Origin: Purpureocillium takamizusanense
Taxonomy: Eukaryota > Ascomycota > Sordariomycetes > Hypocreales > Ophiocordycipitaceae
Direction: 5' to 3'
Length of the DNA stretch: 64,000 bases
NCBI RefSeq assembly: GCF_022605165.1
Contig: NC_063068.1
Coordinates: 3,348,001-3,412,000, forward strand
The position numbers were made by a program, and so were the translations under genes. The notes under the pieces are model-generated. The model was not told the DNA's origin. It searched no databases and was given only the letters and a program-made list of their open reading frames with translations. The first letter of the stretch is position 1. Each line of letters opens with the position of its first letter. Shown here piece after piece: positions 23,754-35,571 of the stretch.

Positions 23754-25250
23754 TCAGGCCCTTCGTCTCGTCTTTCCATTGGCCTTTGGCGGCTCGTCAT
23801 CGTCGACGGCGCTGGCGCTGCCGTTGGCCTGGCCGTCGACCAGCATGTTCTCGCCGCCGTACACCTCCCGCTCGACGCCCCGGGCGGCGTCCCAGCCAGC
23901 CTTTTCGGCCAGGGCCACGTTGCTCTCACGGCGGTGCGGCTTTCCATTGGCTTTTTGCGCGGCGTTGCTACGCTTCACATAGCTGGCAATAAAGAAGCTA
24001 ACAAAGAGGTACGTGAGGGGCGCGAGGTAGAGTACATTGAGCCAGATGGCAAACGTCTCGTTAGCGGTGCCGATGCACGGCTGTGCGACGTAGAGCGTCT
24101 CGGTGGTCAAGGTCTGCTCCTTGACAGACCCCGCAACGGCTGCAGCGGCGTCCTTGGTGACGGAGCCGAAGATGAGCTTCTTGAGCGAGTCCAGGGTGCC
24201 AGCAGCGGTCGGCAGGACAGAGTCAGCCGGCGCGGCAGGGACGTCCACTGGGGCCGAGGTGATAGTGCTCAGGGTTACGGGGGCGATGTATGTGACGAAC
24301 GAGTGAGCCATGGCATACGAGGCACCAACAAGGAACTGGGTGATTTGCATCGTAGTCAGGGTTCGCTTGACGCCCATAGGAACCTTGATCGAGAAAGCTG
24401 TCAAGGTGTAGTAGGTGTACTGCGAAAGTGCTTAGCGGACTGGGCTCACTCGCACCGGACGTGGCAAGCGACTCACCATGAGAGAGTGGATGAAGGAGTT
24501 GATGAGGACAAACATCCAGATGGGGGCAGACATGTACCGCATACCGGCCCACATGCACAGCATAGCGCCGGCGTGGTGGTAGGTCTGCAGGGTGGAGCTG
24601 AACTTGCCCTTGGCGAGGATGATGAAGGTGTCGAGGACCTCGTAAAACTTGCTGAGGTAGAAGATCCAGCCGTAGTAAGCGAGGCCCTCGTTCCAGAGGC
24701 GACCGGACTCCAAGTTGCTGGGGTTGCCGGCAACCATGCCCGAGGCCATCGAGGAAGGGTCGGCGCTGTCCCAGTCGCCCGTCGTCTCGTTGTAGTAGAT
24801 GGAGCGTCCGAGGCCGGCCGGGCCGTGAAGACGACAGAAGCTGTCGGCCGTGGCAGCCAGGCCGCCGGGTCCCGTGGGACTGACAATGCTGCGTCGCATG
24901 CCGCCCAGCATGCCCCAGAAGGTCCAGGCCGAGTAGACGGCGAGGAAGACGTTGTGGAGGACGACGAAGGCGCGGAAGGGGCGCGTCTTGCTAATGGACC
25001 ACGGCTGCTTGTTGCGGGAGCGGTTGTACTTGTTGAGGGCCTTGGCCGAGACGGCGTAGAGCGCGGCGATGGTCAAAGGGACCCGCGGGTCAAGGGCGGC
25101 GGCGAAGACCTTGTCGGGGATGTTGAAGGGCCGCATAATAGAGAGGTCCGCCGAGGCGGGCGGCAGCGGCGCGGGCTGGCCATGGGGCGGGAAGCTGAAG
25201 AGGCTCGGCTCGGGCATGGCGCCCATGATAGAGAAGCCGGACGCAGCCAT
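23754..25250 (-). CDS. ELO-family very-long-chain fatty acid elongase
   Basis: Two exons on the minus strand, 25250-24477 and 24419-23754, encode 479 residues. The intron has GTGAGT, branch GCTAAG and TTTCGCAG. The ATG at 25250 was chosen over an upstream in-frame TTG. The protein is multi-span with hydrophobic segments near residues 58-70, 93-116, 190-212, 227-255 and several in exon 2. ELO motifs are KFYEVLDTFI (201-210), LQTYHH (221-226) and NSFIHSLMYTYY (251-262). The ELO histidine box is normally HxxHH; here the first position is Gln222. ELO enzymes condense malonyl-CoA with acyl-CoA in the ER. A 60-residue luminal-type insert lies between exon 2 spans, and the tail is charged and ends in basic residues. 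Substrate chain length cannot be told from sequence. Confidence 0.88.
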
Positions 25251-28200
25251 TGCGGTCAAGGTCGGATGTGATGGAGAGAAGAAGAGGGTGTGAGATGCCT
25301 TAAGACGCGGCCAGCAGAAGGCGGCTTCTGGAGGCGACGGACGGCTTAGCAGACTCGCCCGGACGAGGCCTTGCTGGGACGGCGGTGTCGGAGATGAGCG
25401 CGTCCGTGTCGTAACGTGATCTGTTCGTGGGCACGGCGGTGTATCTGTGAATACCTCGCTGAGGACTGGCCCAACAGCTTGACGGCGGTGTCCGGGGGGG
25501 CGTGTTCAAGGGCGTCGACGGTCTGAGCAGAGCAGAGCAGAGCGCGTCGGGGAGCAGCGGCGACGACACGACGACGAGCTATGCGCTCAATGGTGACCAA
25601 AGTAATACTTTTGTCTGTGGGGGGACAGGAAAGAAGGAAGAGGATGAGGTCGAAGGGGTCGACGTGGGGAGGCGTTTAAGGCGTACAGTATAGGGGCCGG
25701 AGAATCCCTGCGCTAAAAAAGGCCGTTTCCTCTGTAGAAGTACTGGGGAGTTGTCTCGGCTGAGCAAGGAAGGCGGCGGTAGTGGAATGGCGGGAGCTGC
25801 GTGAGGTATGCACTACTAGTACCTTACGTAGGTACTTCAGGTCGTACTGGGCAGTACGTACATGACAAGGACGTCTCAGGCTGGGGAAAGAGTGGGAAGA
25901 GAAGGAGCAAACGACCGGGAGGCAATGGGCAGCGGCGGGGGGGCGATCCGTAACATAGACGGATAGATAATCGAGGCAGCAGAACGGCGTGCCGGCAGAT
26001 AGGGACAATGTATGATGAATTCTGGAGCAGCGGGTGCCTTTTGACTTTGGCCCTGGGCCCGTTATCCCCAAGTAGAAAAGAAAAAAAAGGTTTCGTTGAT
26101 GTCGCCCGGAGTCGAGACGGGGGTGTTTCTAGGGGATCATGGGTGTGTCTCTAATGAATCGAATCAGCTTCTCCCAGCTCCCCAAACAAGCCTGACTGAC
26201 TGACGGCGCGGGAGTCAGACGTCGACGTCGACGTGACGAGACGAGACACATTCAAGGCTGATCAGCCGCAATGGTAACCCTTTTCGTATTCGGACCTCTT
26301 GCTCCTTGACGGTTTCCTCTCATCAGCCCGTGGGCTCGGGGCTCGTGTGCTTGAACATGTGGCCACGCAGAGTGCAGTATGATCCACGCAGCGCAACGTG
26401 GAGGAGGTGCAGGGCGGGCACGCCGGGAAACGGTTGAGGAACGGAGCTCGCCCCACGACGTTCCTCGGTCCCCAACTATATCGGCATCGGCAACCAAGAA
26501 AACGATAAAAGAAATTCGAGTACGCTCGAGCTTGTGACTGCGAGCCCTTCCTACTAGGCACTACTATCAGATTCTCGCTGGCCCGTTTGAGATTCCTCGC
26601 TTTGGGCGGCCTGTTGGGAGTAGTATTGCCTTTGTTGGTACGAAGCATACAAATCCGTCTGCCAAACCGCGCCGCAGAATCCGGCCAGGACGTACAAAGA
26701 CTGCGACGACGACCTCAACGTTGCAGCACAGGGCTCATAGGACTGCGCCAAAACAACCGAGAAATGCCGTCGTTCTGCTCCGACTGATTCCAGATGCTGC
26801 GCCGAGCCCGTACATTCATACATGCTACTACCACTTTGAGAGTGTATGCACAGCACTCTGGACGGACCCTCAGGGCGACGGAAGATGGACCGTAGGGGTG
26901 CATCCGCCGCCTCGGTCCCTGAGATTGCTAACCCCACGCCTTGCGGCAAAGAAGGTGGTGAATGGCGGGGCGCGGACTGGAGCCGCCCACCGGGATAGAC
27001 CTGTCGGCCGTTAAGATGCACGGGCCTGTTGCCCGGCATTTTCTATCGCGGCCCAAGTACATGCTGCCTGCCACCTGCACCGTCTTTCCCTTGGCACTCT
27101 GGTTTTGTTGGGGAGGCGCTAGTAGTAACAACAACCACCCCGACCCGACGGACGCTCGCGCGCGCTCTCAAGTCGGGGGGACAGACCTGCTGCTGTTGCT
27201 GCTGCTGTTGTTGCACTGCTACGAAGTGCAAACCAACTGGAGCTGGCAAATGCCAGGACAGGACAACGAGGACAATTCTGCATCTCTCCGTCTCCGGCGC
27301 CGGGCGGGCTTTTTCTTTGTTTTTCTTTCTCGCCGCCTCCGCCTCTCGAGCTTTGGGGCAGCACGCACGTTGCTTACTCGCGTGCCCTCTTGCCGTACCT
27401 GCGACTGCTTCCCAACCCCAGATCTCGCCCCGGGTACCTGTTACCTGGCGTCGCTACATTGGCAAGGTACCTACCTTACGAAGTAGTTATATACTACTTT
27501 GGTACTGAATCTGGCGGTATTAGTAGTATCTAACCCGCAAGCAAAACCCGTCCTCGTCATTCAACAAGACGCGAACGCAGCACTCATGCACACACTTACT
27601 CGCCTCCCTGTCTTGGTACCTGCCCGTCTGCGGCCCCCCCGCCCCCCCCCTTCCCCTGCGGCGGCCCACGGGCTTGGCCAGCCCAAATTTGAACGAAGCC
27701 CACACCGGCGTTGTCGTACCCCTCGCCCGCCTGACCGCTCGCCCTCAACAAAAATCGTCACCGGCTGCATGTACTTCGTAGTTACCCGGGGGCGGAATGG
27801 AGAGACTACAGTACGGAATCAGAGAGAGAGAGAAGAAGAAAAAGTAAAAACAAAATAAAATTGAAAGCTACCCCGACGCACGCGCGCGCGTGCACCGAGA
27901 CTCCCTCCAGGAAACTATCGTGCGTGCAATCAGTCCTCGACCTGGAAGCCATGAATGCATCCCCTCTTGGGTATGTACAGTAACTATAGTGAAGATGTTC
28001 GTCTCCCTTTCGTCTCCCGTGCCCCGCACCTGGTGGAGGAGGAGGACTTGCCGTGCTAGTAGTTGTGCCCCCTTCTCCCCTGCATTTTTCTCATGTTCGC
28101 ACCAGACTTGCTCGACGGCGGCCCCAGTCGCCGCCCGCACCGGCGCTTCTTCTCCGGTCTCGAAACTCCGTTCCCTGGCCATCGGTCCCGTCGACCCCAT

Positions 28201-28582
28201 TGGACTCCAGCTCGGCTCCGGCTCCGAGTTGCACGATCGGGTGCGACTCCGGCATGCTGAACAGCATGCTGCCCCACGCATCGGGCCAGGACTTGGACAT
28301 CTATCACCATGTCCTCTTGCCATATACTTACACCACTCGTACACGTTCCTTGTGGTTCTTTCCGCACCATGTCAGGGGTATAACATCAAATACACAAAGT
28401 GCTAGGTCAAATGCGTCTACGTGTTCGAGCTATAGGAAGAACCAGCTACCAACAAACATGCGTCATGCATACAGCCACGGGCGCTTCTATAGCAGCTCCT
28501 CAGAGCCGTCAACCGCACACTAGTCATGTACACTCTGTTTCCATGCCTCTCCTGCCACCCGGGCAACTATCGCACTGCAGGT
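25251..28582. other. Gene-poor interval upstream of the elongase
   Basis: This 3.3-kb gap runs from the elongase start to the carboxypeptidase Y 3' end. It contains GTACCTTACGTAGGTAC at 25819-25835, GGTACCTACCTTACG at 27466-27480 overlapping TACGAAGTA at 27477-27485, and TACTTCGTA at 27772-27780. A minus-strand open frame at 26554-27039 has a protein-like Gln/Ser-rich tail, but no start, motif or splice support. No gene is called. Confidence 0.5.
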
Positions 28583-30316
28583 TTACGCATTCCACTCGCC
28601 ACGGAGCCAGCGGTTCAGGAAGTCGAGCGACGCCTCGGGCTGGTCCATCGGTGTCATGTGGCCAGCGCCGTATATCTGCATGAACGTGAGGTTCTGCGCC
28701 GTCTTGACGTTACCGTAGTCCTTTCCAGAGCCAATCTTCAGGCCCTTGGTCTCGGCCTTGGAGAAGCTCTTTTGTCCCTTCCACTCAAGGGCGTTGGTCC
28801 ACGCGCGGTTGCCAAGCCAGTTGCAGATGAAGTCGGCGTCACCGGCGTAGATGAGGACAGGAATCTCCTCCAGAAGCTTGGGCACGAGGCGGAAGTAGGG
28901 CTTCATCCAGTCACCCTGGAGCAGGAAGTTTCGGTTGATGTCGAAGTTGCAGCTGTCATAGCTGCTGACCTCAACGCCGAGTGCCTCAATGACCTCGGGC
29001 TTGTTGAGCCACTCCGAGATCCAGCCCAGGGCCGAGTAGCACAGGTTGCTGTCATCCTCGCAGGGCTTGCGCACGTCGTAGACGTTCTGGCCAGTGCGCT
29101 GGTACGGGCCCATGATGGCGTTGTTGCAGTAGATGCTTGCGGGAACGCACGTCCACACGCTCTCCGAGTTGTAGCACGACTCAATGAGAGACTGGCAGCG
29201 GGGAAGGGCATTGTCCATCGACTGGCAGCCGTCCTCGCCGACCACGGCAGGGTAGCCGCCCTCGCCGCAAGCCATCGGGCGGTAATGTTCGTACTGAGTG
29301 TAGCCATCGGTCAGGCCGTTGCCGACCAGGATGCTCTTGAGGTTGATGTTGCGGTCCTTGTGCGACAGAATCTCGGACGAGAAGACGGGCACGTAGTGTC
29401 CGCCGTACGACTCGCCGGCGATGTGGAAGTCCTGCTTGGCGTACTCGGGGAATTGGTGGAAGAAGAGGGTGAGCAGAGCATACACGTCCTTGCCGGCAGC
29501 TACCGTGTTGCTGACCGCGCCGCTACCGTACGAGAAGCCGACGTTGACGGGCTGGTCCAGGAAGATGACGGAGGCGTTGGCGTTCCACGAGTAGGGGTTG
29601 TGGACGACCTCGAGCTTCTTGTTGATGGAAGCAGGGCCGAGCTCGAGGAACAGGCCAGTCAGGGACGAGCAGCCGGGGCCGCCGTTGAGCCAGAGCACCA
29701 CGGGGTCGTTGGCCGGGTCGTTACGCGACTCGAAGAACCCTTGACGGTCAGGTCAGCGTGAGTGTCACACCAAAGGGCGTTGGGCCAACTTACAGTAGAA
29801 CAGGTGCTTGTCCTTTTCGTTGTCATCGAGGTAGCCGCTGTACTGCTTCACCTTATCGACGCCCAGCTTGGAAGGGTCGACCTTCTTGGCGCGCAGGCTG
29901 AAGTTGTCCAGCTTGCCGCCAACCTTGCGGTGGCGCTGGCCATTCTCACCCTCGACCCACAGGGCCTGAACGTCGGCACCGTGCACGACGTGATCCCACT
30001 TGTTGTCGGGGATGCGTGAGTGCTTCTTGGGCTTGTGGCCCGAAACCTGCTTCTTGAAGGCATCCACGGCGTCGGGGGCGAGGAGGGAGATCTCCTCCCA
30101 GACAGCCTTGGCCTCGGACGTGATGTCGCCGAACGCCTCCTTGAGCGGCTTGGCCCACGATTCGAAGTCGAGGTGGAAGTCGAGGTTTTTCAGGTCGACG
30201 AGAGGCTTAAGGGGCTTGTTGGACGAGCCACTGCCGCCAAGGACCTTCTGGTCCTGGAAGCCGACGGCGGTGGAGGCCGCGCCCAGGACGAGGGCGGATG
30301 TTGTGGTGAGGCGCAT
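28583..30316 (-). CDS. cpyA: Carboxypeptidase Y (vacuolar serine carboxypeptidase)
   Basis: Two exons on the minus strand, 30316-29794 and 29739-28583, encode 559 residues. The join (GTAAGT...GTCAAG) makes HLFYWFFESR, the conserved start of the mature enzyme core. Residues 1-18 form a signal peptide. An Ala/Lys-rich propeptide follows to about residue 145. The core contains LNGGPGCSS (192-200), the nucleophile Ser285 in GESYGG, catalytic Asp477 in GDADF, and His535 in GAGHM. Multiple cysteines match the disulfides of this S10 family. The enzyme removes C-terminal residues from peptides in the vacuole. Length matches filamentous-fungal CPY (about 540-560) and nothing is missing. An open frame on the opposite strand here is a shadow. 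Confidence 0.95.
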
Positions 30317-31391
30317 GATGGGGCGCGCAGTCGTGCTGCTGACGGCGCTGAGATGAGGCGGCGACGGCGGCGGGACAGTAGAGGATGGGACGATGCGAGG
30401 TTTGATGATGCGAGGTTGAAGGGTGGTGTTGTGATGATGGATGCGAGAGGGGGAGGCGTCAGTCAGTCAGCCCAGGCCAGGGGAGTGAGGAGTTAGGAGG
30501 AGGAGGAGGCGGCGGGATGACGAGGCACCAGAACCGACGTAATGGCGGGTGTCATGGCCCGTGCTGAGACGCGGAGCCGCCGCACAGCAACATCGACGCT
30601 AAGAGCGGATTCCGAGCTGGCCACCTGCTTGATTGCGAAGTCATCCATTAACTCTACGCAGCCAATAGTACGCGATTGTCTGTTAGCGATGGAGTTCTAG
30701 CCGCTCCCGAATGAGCGAGTTCGGCGGGTCCCGTACCCGGCCGCACCCCGGTCTTGCCGCTGGCGCTTGCTGCAAGGCACATGCCAACCTTGAGAGGTGC
30801 TTTATTAGGTGTGAGCTGTGGCAGGGACAACCGACCTCGTGACAACTCGTGCATGAATGCGCGCCCAAAGCGGCGGTGCGTATTCGGTACGTAGTGACCA
30901 CTGACATGGCACATGCCGCAATGCACAGTCATCATCCAGAAGTGCGCATTAGATACGAAGTTACCCACAGTATACTTCGTAAGGATCTGATGCTTAAAGG
31001 AAGCGTCTGGTACGACACGCAAAAGGCACGAGGGACACACTACGCACGATCCTCATGAGGAAGACGACACTGGCGGCCGAGACCTTTGGCCGGCCCCGAG
31101 CGCCACCGCGCCACCCGGGAGTCGTTGCCGTGGCTCGCTGATGCTGTCGCATGACCACCTCTCCAATTACCGCTGCCAAAAGTCGAGACAATGTCTCAGG
31201 TAGGCTTTTACAGCCTCATCTGGATAACGAGATTAGCCCCTGGACGTGCATTCAGGCTGCCAGCTTTGCAGCAAGACATTGCGCAAATCTCATCTACCGC
31301 AGCGATTATCTGAGCTAGGAGTCGACAGCAACCGTGACAATTCAATATCTCAGCCTAAACTGTCCATGTCTCGGGAGGGCCTGTCTAGCAT
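30317..31391. promoter_or_regulatory. Interval between WRS1 3' end and CPY start
   Basis: Because the two minus-strand genes are in tandem, this 1.1-kb gap should hold the CPY promoter and the WRS1 3' UTR. It carries TACTTCGTA at 30973-30981, with a near copy in the other orientation (TACGAAGT) 12 bp upstream. No gene is supported. Confidence 0.5.
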
Positions 31392-33151
31392 CTACGATCC
31401 CCCGCTCGGAGTAGCCTCTCCGGCCGCCGCCTTTTCCTTCGCCTTCTCTGCCTTCTTCTGCGCAATCTGCTGCTCCTTGAGCAGCTTCTTCAGTTGGTTC
31501 TTGGTCAGCTTGCCATCGGCGGCGCCTCCGGCAGCGGCACCATCTGTGCTGGCCTCGCCCGACTTGGATACGGGCACCACCAGATCTGCCCGCAGAACCT
31601 TGGCGTTGCCCTTCCACTCCAACGGCCGCGTCGCCATGAACTCGTCCACCACCGCGTCCGTGACCTTGGCTCGTCGCTCCTGGAAGGCCGACACGTACTT
31701 TTGCAGGTGCTCGGTGCACATGGCTTTCAGCTGCTCAGTGTGTCAGCGTCCACGTCCATGCAGATATGTGCCGGGCATGGTTTGCATACCTCGCCCGTCA
31801 GCAGCTTGCCGCTGTTGTAGTCCTCCTTAATCTTCTTCAGCTCCACGTCGTCCTCGAGGAAGAACTGAAGGTACTGGTAGGACACATCCACTTCGGCATT
31901 GCCGCCTTTTTCGCGATGCTCCTCTACGGTTTCACGACCACCCGAGAATGCGTACCTGCACGTGTTAGGTATCTGCGTTGATCCAACGCACCTCCAGAGG
32001 CGGGAACGTACTTGTTGATCTTGTTCTTGATTTGCTTGGCCGAGTCGCTCAGGAAGATGGCGGACGTATCGTCACTGGCCGACATCTTCGATCCTGGTCC
32101 TTGGAGCGCATCGAGGAATCGCATGTGAATGAGCGACGGCTTCGCATAGTGCAGCCCGGCCGCGCAGTCTCTCGTCAGTCGAAAGTACGGATCTTGGTCG
32201 ATGGCGCACGGGATCAAACACGGAATCGACGCCGTCTTCGACTCGTCGTTGCCGAAAATGTGCGGGAAAGACGAGGCAAAGGACGTCGCACCCTGGATGC
32301 TGGCGAAGTGAATCTTGCCAATGTTGGAGCTGCCGTCGAACCCGAAGATGGCCCTGACCGTGTTATACGTGACCCGCTTGGAGAAGCGAACAATGTTCTT
32401 GTAGAACGCACCGCCCACAAACTGGAAGTCGGAGAAGATGAATGTCTTCTTGGGGTCAAAGCCAATGGCGATGATGTCCCTTGCGTTGGTCCGGCAATAT
32501 CCCATCACCTCATCCACGGTCCTCTTCTCCGAGAACAGAAACTTTTCATCTACAGCCCATTAGCACCGTGTCCTGCTCGCGGCAAGACAAGGACTCGCAC
32601 GAACCGTCCGTCAACATGATAATCAGCGGCACGTCCAGCACGTCTTGCAGCCATCTGATGCCTGGTAAGCGGGGCATCACTCGGTCTTGGGTCGCGTCTC
32701 GTACTTGACAAAGTCAAAAACTTGGGTGTGGCCAATGTGCATGCTGTCACTACTCGGACCACGTCCGGTATACAAGTAGAAAGGCTCGTTCTGCAGCACT
32801 GTCAGGCACCAAGCCCACTCGACCATACTGTCCTGACGTTTAACCAACCTTCTCATAGCGGTCAAGGATAAGTGAGAGGTCCCTGTGGCTAAACACAATC
32901 TGTCGGCGCATGAACCGGTGAGGCTTGTGGCCCGTCACCCTCTCGAAGCGCTCCAGCAGCGCGTCGTCAATCAGATTTGTGCCAAAGTCCTCGACAAGCT
33001 TGCGGTAGTCGATGGCCTTGACCTTGCCGTCCTCGCCCACCTCTCCCGAGACCGACCAGGGGTTGACGTCCTGCTTGGACGACGTCGCCGGCGGGGACGT
33101 GGCATCATGCCCCGCGGCAGGGGAGGCATCTGCGGGAGGGGCAGAGGTCAT
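31392..33151 (-). CDS. WRS1: Cytosolic tryptophanyl-tRNA synthetase
   Basis: Six exons on the minus strand, 33151-32849, 32790-32705, 32654-32605, 32549-32012, 31955-31790 and 31730-31392, encode 493 residues. All joins keep frame and rebuild conserved sequence; for example, the tiny 50-nt third exon gives [17 protein letters not shown]. One donor is the weaker GTTCGT. Class I signatures are present: MHIGHTQ (HIGH-type) and KMSAS (KMSKS-type). The N-terminus is a disordered Ala/Ser/Pro extension, and the C-terminus is Lys/Ala/Glu-rich. The sequence matches the eukaryotic cytosolic form, not the bacterial or mitochondrial one. It charges tRNA-Trp. It is divergent from SDO1, 438 bp between starts. 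Confidence 0.94.
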
Positions 33152-33589
33152 GGCGAGAGGTAGGTGCCGTTCCTGGGAGCTTGCGGAGGCTCGGTGGTTC
33201 CGAATTGAGGCCGTGGCGAGCGTCGGCGGCTAGAGATGGGGGAAGGTTTGCCAGCCCCGGGTGTGAGTGAGTGAGCAGTGCGATGACTGTGTCGTGTGGT
33301 GACTCAAAATGACTGGGCTGGAAGTGGAAGGCGGGGCAGCGAAAGAAATCATCGCTGGGCGGTTGTAGGATGGCGGGGTCACATAAAGGCCCGTCCACCG
33401 CAAGCCCGCTCTGACGACACTCTTCTGCTTCCCAAGAAACACCAAAACACCACCCGTTGCGACAGTCTGCTCTTTTGTCCTTTTTCACAGCAAGCAGTCC
33501 TGATTTCGATACCACAGATCTTGCATGCGACGACGCCAACGACGACCGCTTTAGCAGACCGACATCCCCCGTCTTCCTTCCCACCCACC
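33152..33589. promoter_or_regulatory. Bidirectional promoter, WRS1 / SDO1
   Basis: This 438-bp gap is shared by two divergent translation-related genes. It contains a CT/CA-rich stretch on the SDO1 side just before its ATG. Co-expression is plausible but not shown by sequence. Confidence 0.6.
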
Positions 33590-34531
33590 ATGTCCCGCCA
33601 AATCAACCAACCCTCCAACCAAATCAAGCTTACAAATGTCTCGCTCGTGCGCCTGAAGAAGGGCAAGAAGCGCTTCGAGATTGCTTGCTACAAGAACAAG
33701 GTGCTAGAGTGGCGCTCCGGCATCGAGACGGACCTCGACAACGTCCTGCAGATCCCCAACGTCTTCCTCAACGTCTCCAAGGGCCAGACGGCGCCCAAGG
33801 AGGACATCGAGAAGGCGTTTGGCAAGGGCAAGTCGACCGACGACGTCGTCCTCGAGATCCTGAAAAAGGGCGAGCTCCAGGTTGGCGAAAAGGAGCGCGC
33901 GGCGCAGCTGGAGCGCGTGCACAATGAGGTCATCGGCATAGTGGCGAGCAAGCTCGTCGACCCGCGGACCAAGCGCGTCTACACGTCTGGGATGATCGAA
34001 AAGGCCCTCGACATGCTGAGCTCTCAGGCGCACACGAACCCGGACAGTAAGAGCAACACGGCCAGCGGCACGGGGACGCCCGTCGCCGGAGAGGACAGCG
34101 AGGCGAAGCCGCGAGCCAAGGAGCATAGCTGGACAGGGGTTGTCACCACCAAGAGCGCCAAGAGTCAGGCCCTCGACGCCATGAAGGCCCTCATCGCATA
34201 CCAACCCATCCCGGTTGCCCGTGCGCGGATGCGGCTGCGCGTGTCCTGCGCTACAGGGGTTCTGAAGCAGGCAGTCAAGGCCCCCGGCGGGGCCAAAGGC
34301 GCGGCGTCCAAGGAAGAGGACGGGGAGCAGAAAGCGCCGGGGACCGTCAAGGACAAGATACTCGGATACGTCGAGCAGGTAGAGACTCAGGATGTCATGG
34401 GCTCAGAGTGGGAGGTGGTGGGCTTCGTGGAGCCTGGCGCCTTCAAGCCTCTGTCTGACTTTATCGCCAACGAGACCAAGGGCCAGGGCCGAGTGGAGGT
34501 TTTGGACATGGCCGTCACGCATGAAGACTAG
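33590..34531 (+). CDS. SDO1: SBDS/Sdo1 ribosome maturation factor
   Basis: A single exon of 313 residues starts at CCACCATGTCC, the best context in the frame. The frame is open upstream, but that part is 5' UTR in character. The SBDS N-terminal fold begins near residue 10 (QIKLTNVSLVRLKKGKKRFEI), followed by VLQIPNVFLNVSKGQ and the helical central domain with YTSGMIEKAL. A disordered insert of about 35 residues around 150-185 and another Lys/Glu/Gly-rich one at about 240-260 make it longer than yeast Sdo1 (250). Sdo1 works with the GTPase Efl1 to release Tif6 (eIF6) from late 60S subunits. It is tail-to-tail with RPS18, 330 bp apart. Confidence 0.93.
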   Translation: MSRQINQPSNQIKLTNVSLVRLKKGKKRFEIACYKNKVLEWRSGIETDLDNVLQIPNVFLNVSKGQTAPKEDIEKAFGKGKSTDDVVLEILKKGELQVGEKERAAQLERVHNEVIGIVASKLVDPRTKRVYTSGMIEKALDMLSSQAHTNPDSKSNTASGTGTPVAGEDSEAKPRAKEHSWTGVVTTKSAKSQALDAMKALIAYQPIPVARARMRLRVSCATGVLKQAVKAPGGAKGAASKEEDGEQKAPGTVKDKILGYVEQVETQDVMGSEWEVVGFVEPGAFKPLSDFIANETKGQGRVEVLDMAVTHED

Positions 34532-34861
34532 ACAGTCCAATGATGACTTTGATACCCGCCATGCATGACACCAGACAACAGGCTTAGACCTGTCGTAAGG
34601 AGACGACTGCACTAACAAAGTAATACGTAACGTAGTATCCGGGCCAACATTTTCTGTGCTGTTCCCAGGTTCCGTTCATCCCGCCTTCACATTCAACGCA
34701 TCCACGAGCTTGTTTGAAGTGATTTTTTGATTCATGACTCTGATTTAGAGTACAGCCCTAGCTGCATGTATGCAGGAAAAAGCAATCCTCTCAAAATGCT
34801 CAGAAAGATGGAGAAACCAGCCGTCACGCCTGTCCACCCGATACCGTAACCATCATATCCC
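34532..34861. other. Convergent 3' flank, SDO1 / RPS18
   Basis: This 330-bp gap lies between two gene 3' ends. It holds the two 3' UTRs and nothing else that I can recognise. Confidence 0.6.
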
Positions 34862-35571
34862 TTAACCACCCTTCTTCTTGGAGACACCGACAGTCCGGCC
34901 ACGGCGACCAGTGGTCTTGGTGTGCTGGCCACGGACGCGGAGGCCCCAGTAGTGGCGGAGACCACGGTGAGCGCGGATCTTCTTGAGGCGCTCGAGGTCG
35001 TCACGCAGCTTGGAGTCGACACCGTTGGCGAGAATCTGAGAGTCCTTGCCGTCGACAATGTCGCGCTGTCGGTTGAGGAACCACGTGGGGATCTTGTACT
35101 GCGTGGGGTTCTGGATGATGGTGACGATTCGCTCGAGCTCTTCGGTGGTGAGCTCACCGGCACTGCAAATAAAAATCACAATTAGCTCCCTGTCCTGATA
35201 TGCCCCGGAAGGTCCTCGTCTCGAGAAGCAATGCTTGCGTACCGCTTGTTCAGGTCGACATCGGCCTTCTTGCAGACCAAGTTGGAGTATCGGCGACCGA
35301 CACCCTTGATCTTGGTCAAGGCGTACATGACCTTTTGCTTGCCATCGACGTTGGTGTTCAGAAGACGCAAGATCTATTTCCCAATGGGTCAGCCCGGGCT
35401 CCAAGCACGTGTTACGCCGGTATCGTTTGCGATGCTCGTCGCTGGTCGACTGCGGACCGGCCACCTCGTACGGGCGAGCAGGCACCAGAGACGCTCGACA
35501 TCGAGTCGTGGCAGGGCGAGGGAAAGACTTACGAACTGGAAGTTCGTCTTCTCTCCCGAAACGAGCGACAT
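34862..35571 (-). CDS. RPS18: 40S ribosomal protein S18 (uS13)
   Basis: Three exons on the minus strand, 35571-35533, 35373-35243 and 35162-34862, encode 156 residues, exactly the usual length. Exon 1 is only [13 protein letters not shown]. The two introns (GTAAGT...AAATAG and GTACGC...TTGCAG) interrupt the early coding region, as is common in fungal ribosomal protein genes. Conserved stretches include [40 protein letters not shown], the [20 protein letters not shown] block that contacts rRNA, and the basic tail VSKKKGG. The protein sits in the 40S head. No anomaly is visible. Confidence 0.97.

Noticed and set aside
23637..25271. 544-residue plus-strand open frame
   Set aside because: It is the antisense of the elongase gene, Val/Gly/Glu-rich with no motif. 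The minus strand carries a clear ELO protein with an intron.
26554..27039. 161-residue minus-strand frame with a Gln/Ser-rich tail
   Set aside because: The tail looks protein-like, but there is no ATG in a sensible place, no domain and no clear splice partner. It remains possible but unsupported.
28526..29761. 411-residue plus-strand open frame
   Set aside because: Antisense shadow of carboxypeptidase Y exon 2, whose catalytic triad is complete on the minus strand.
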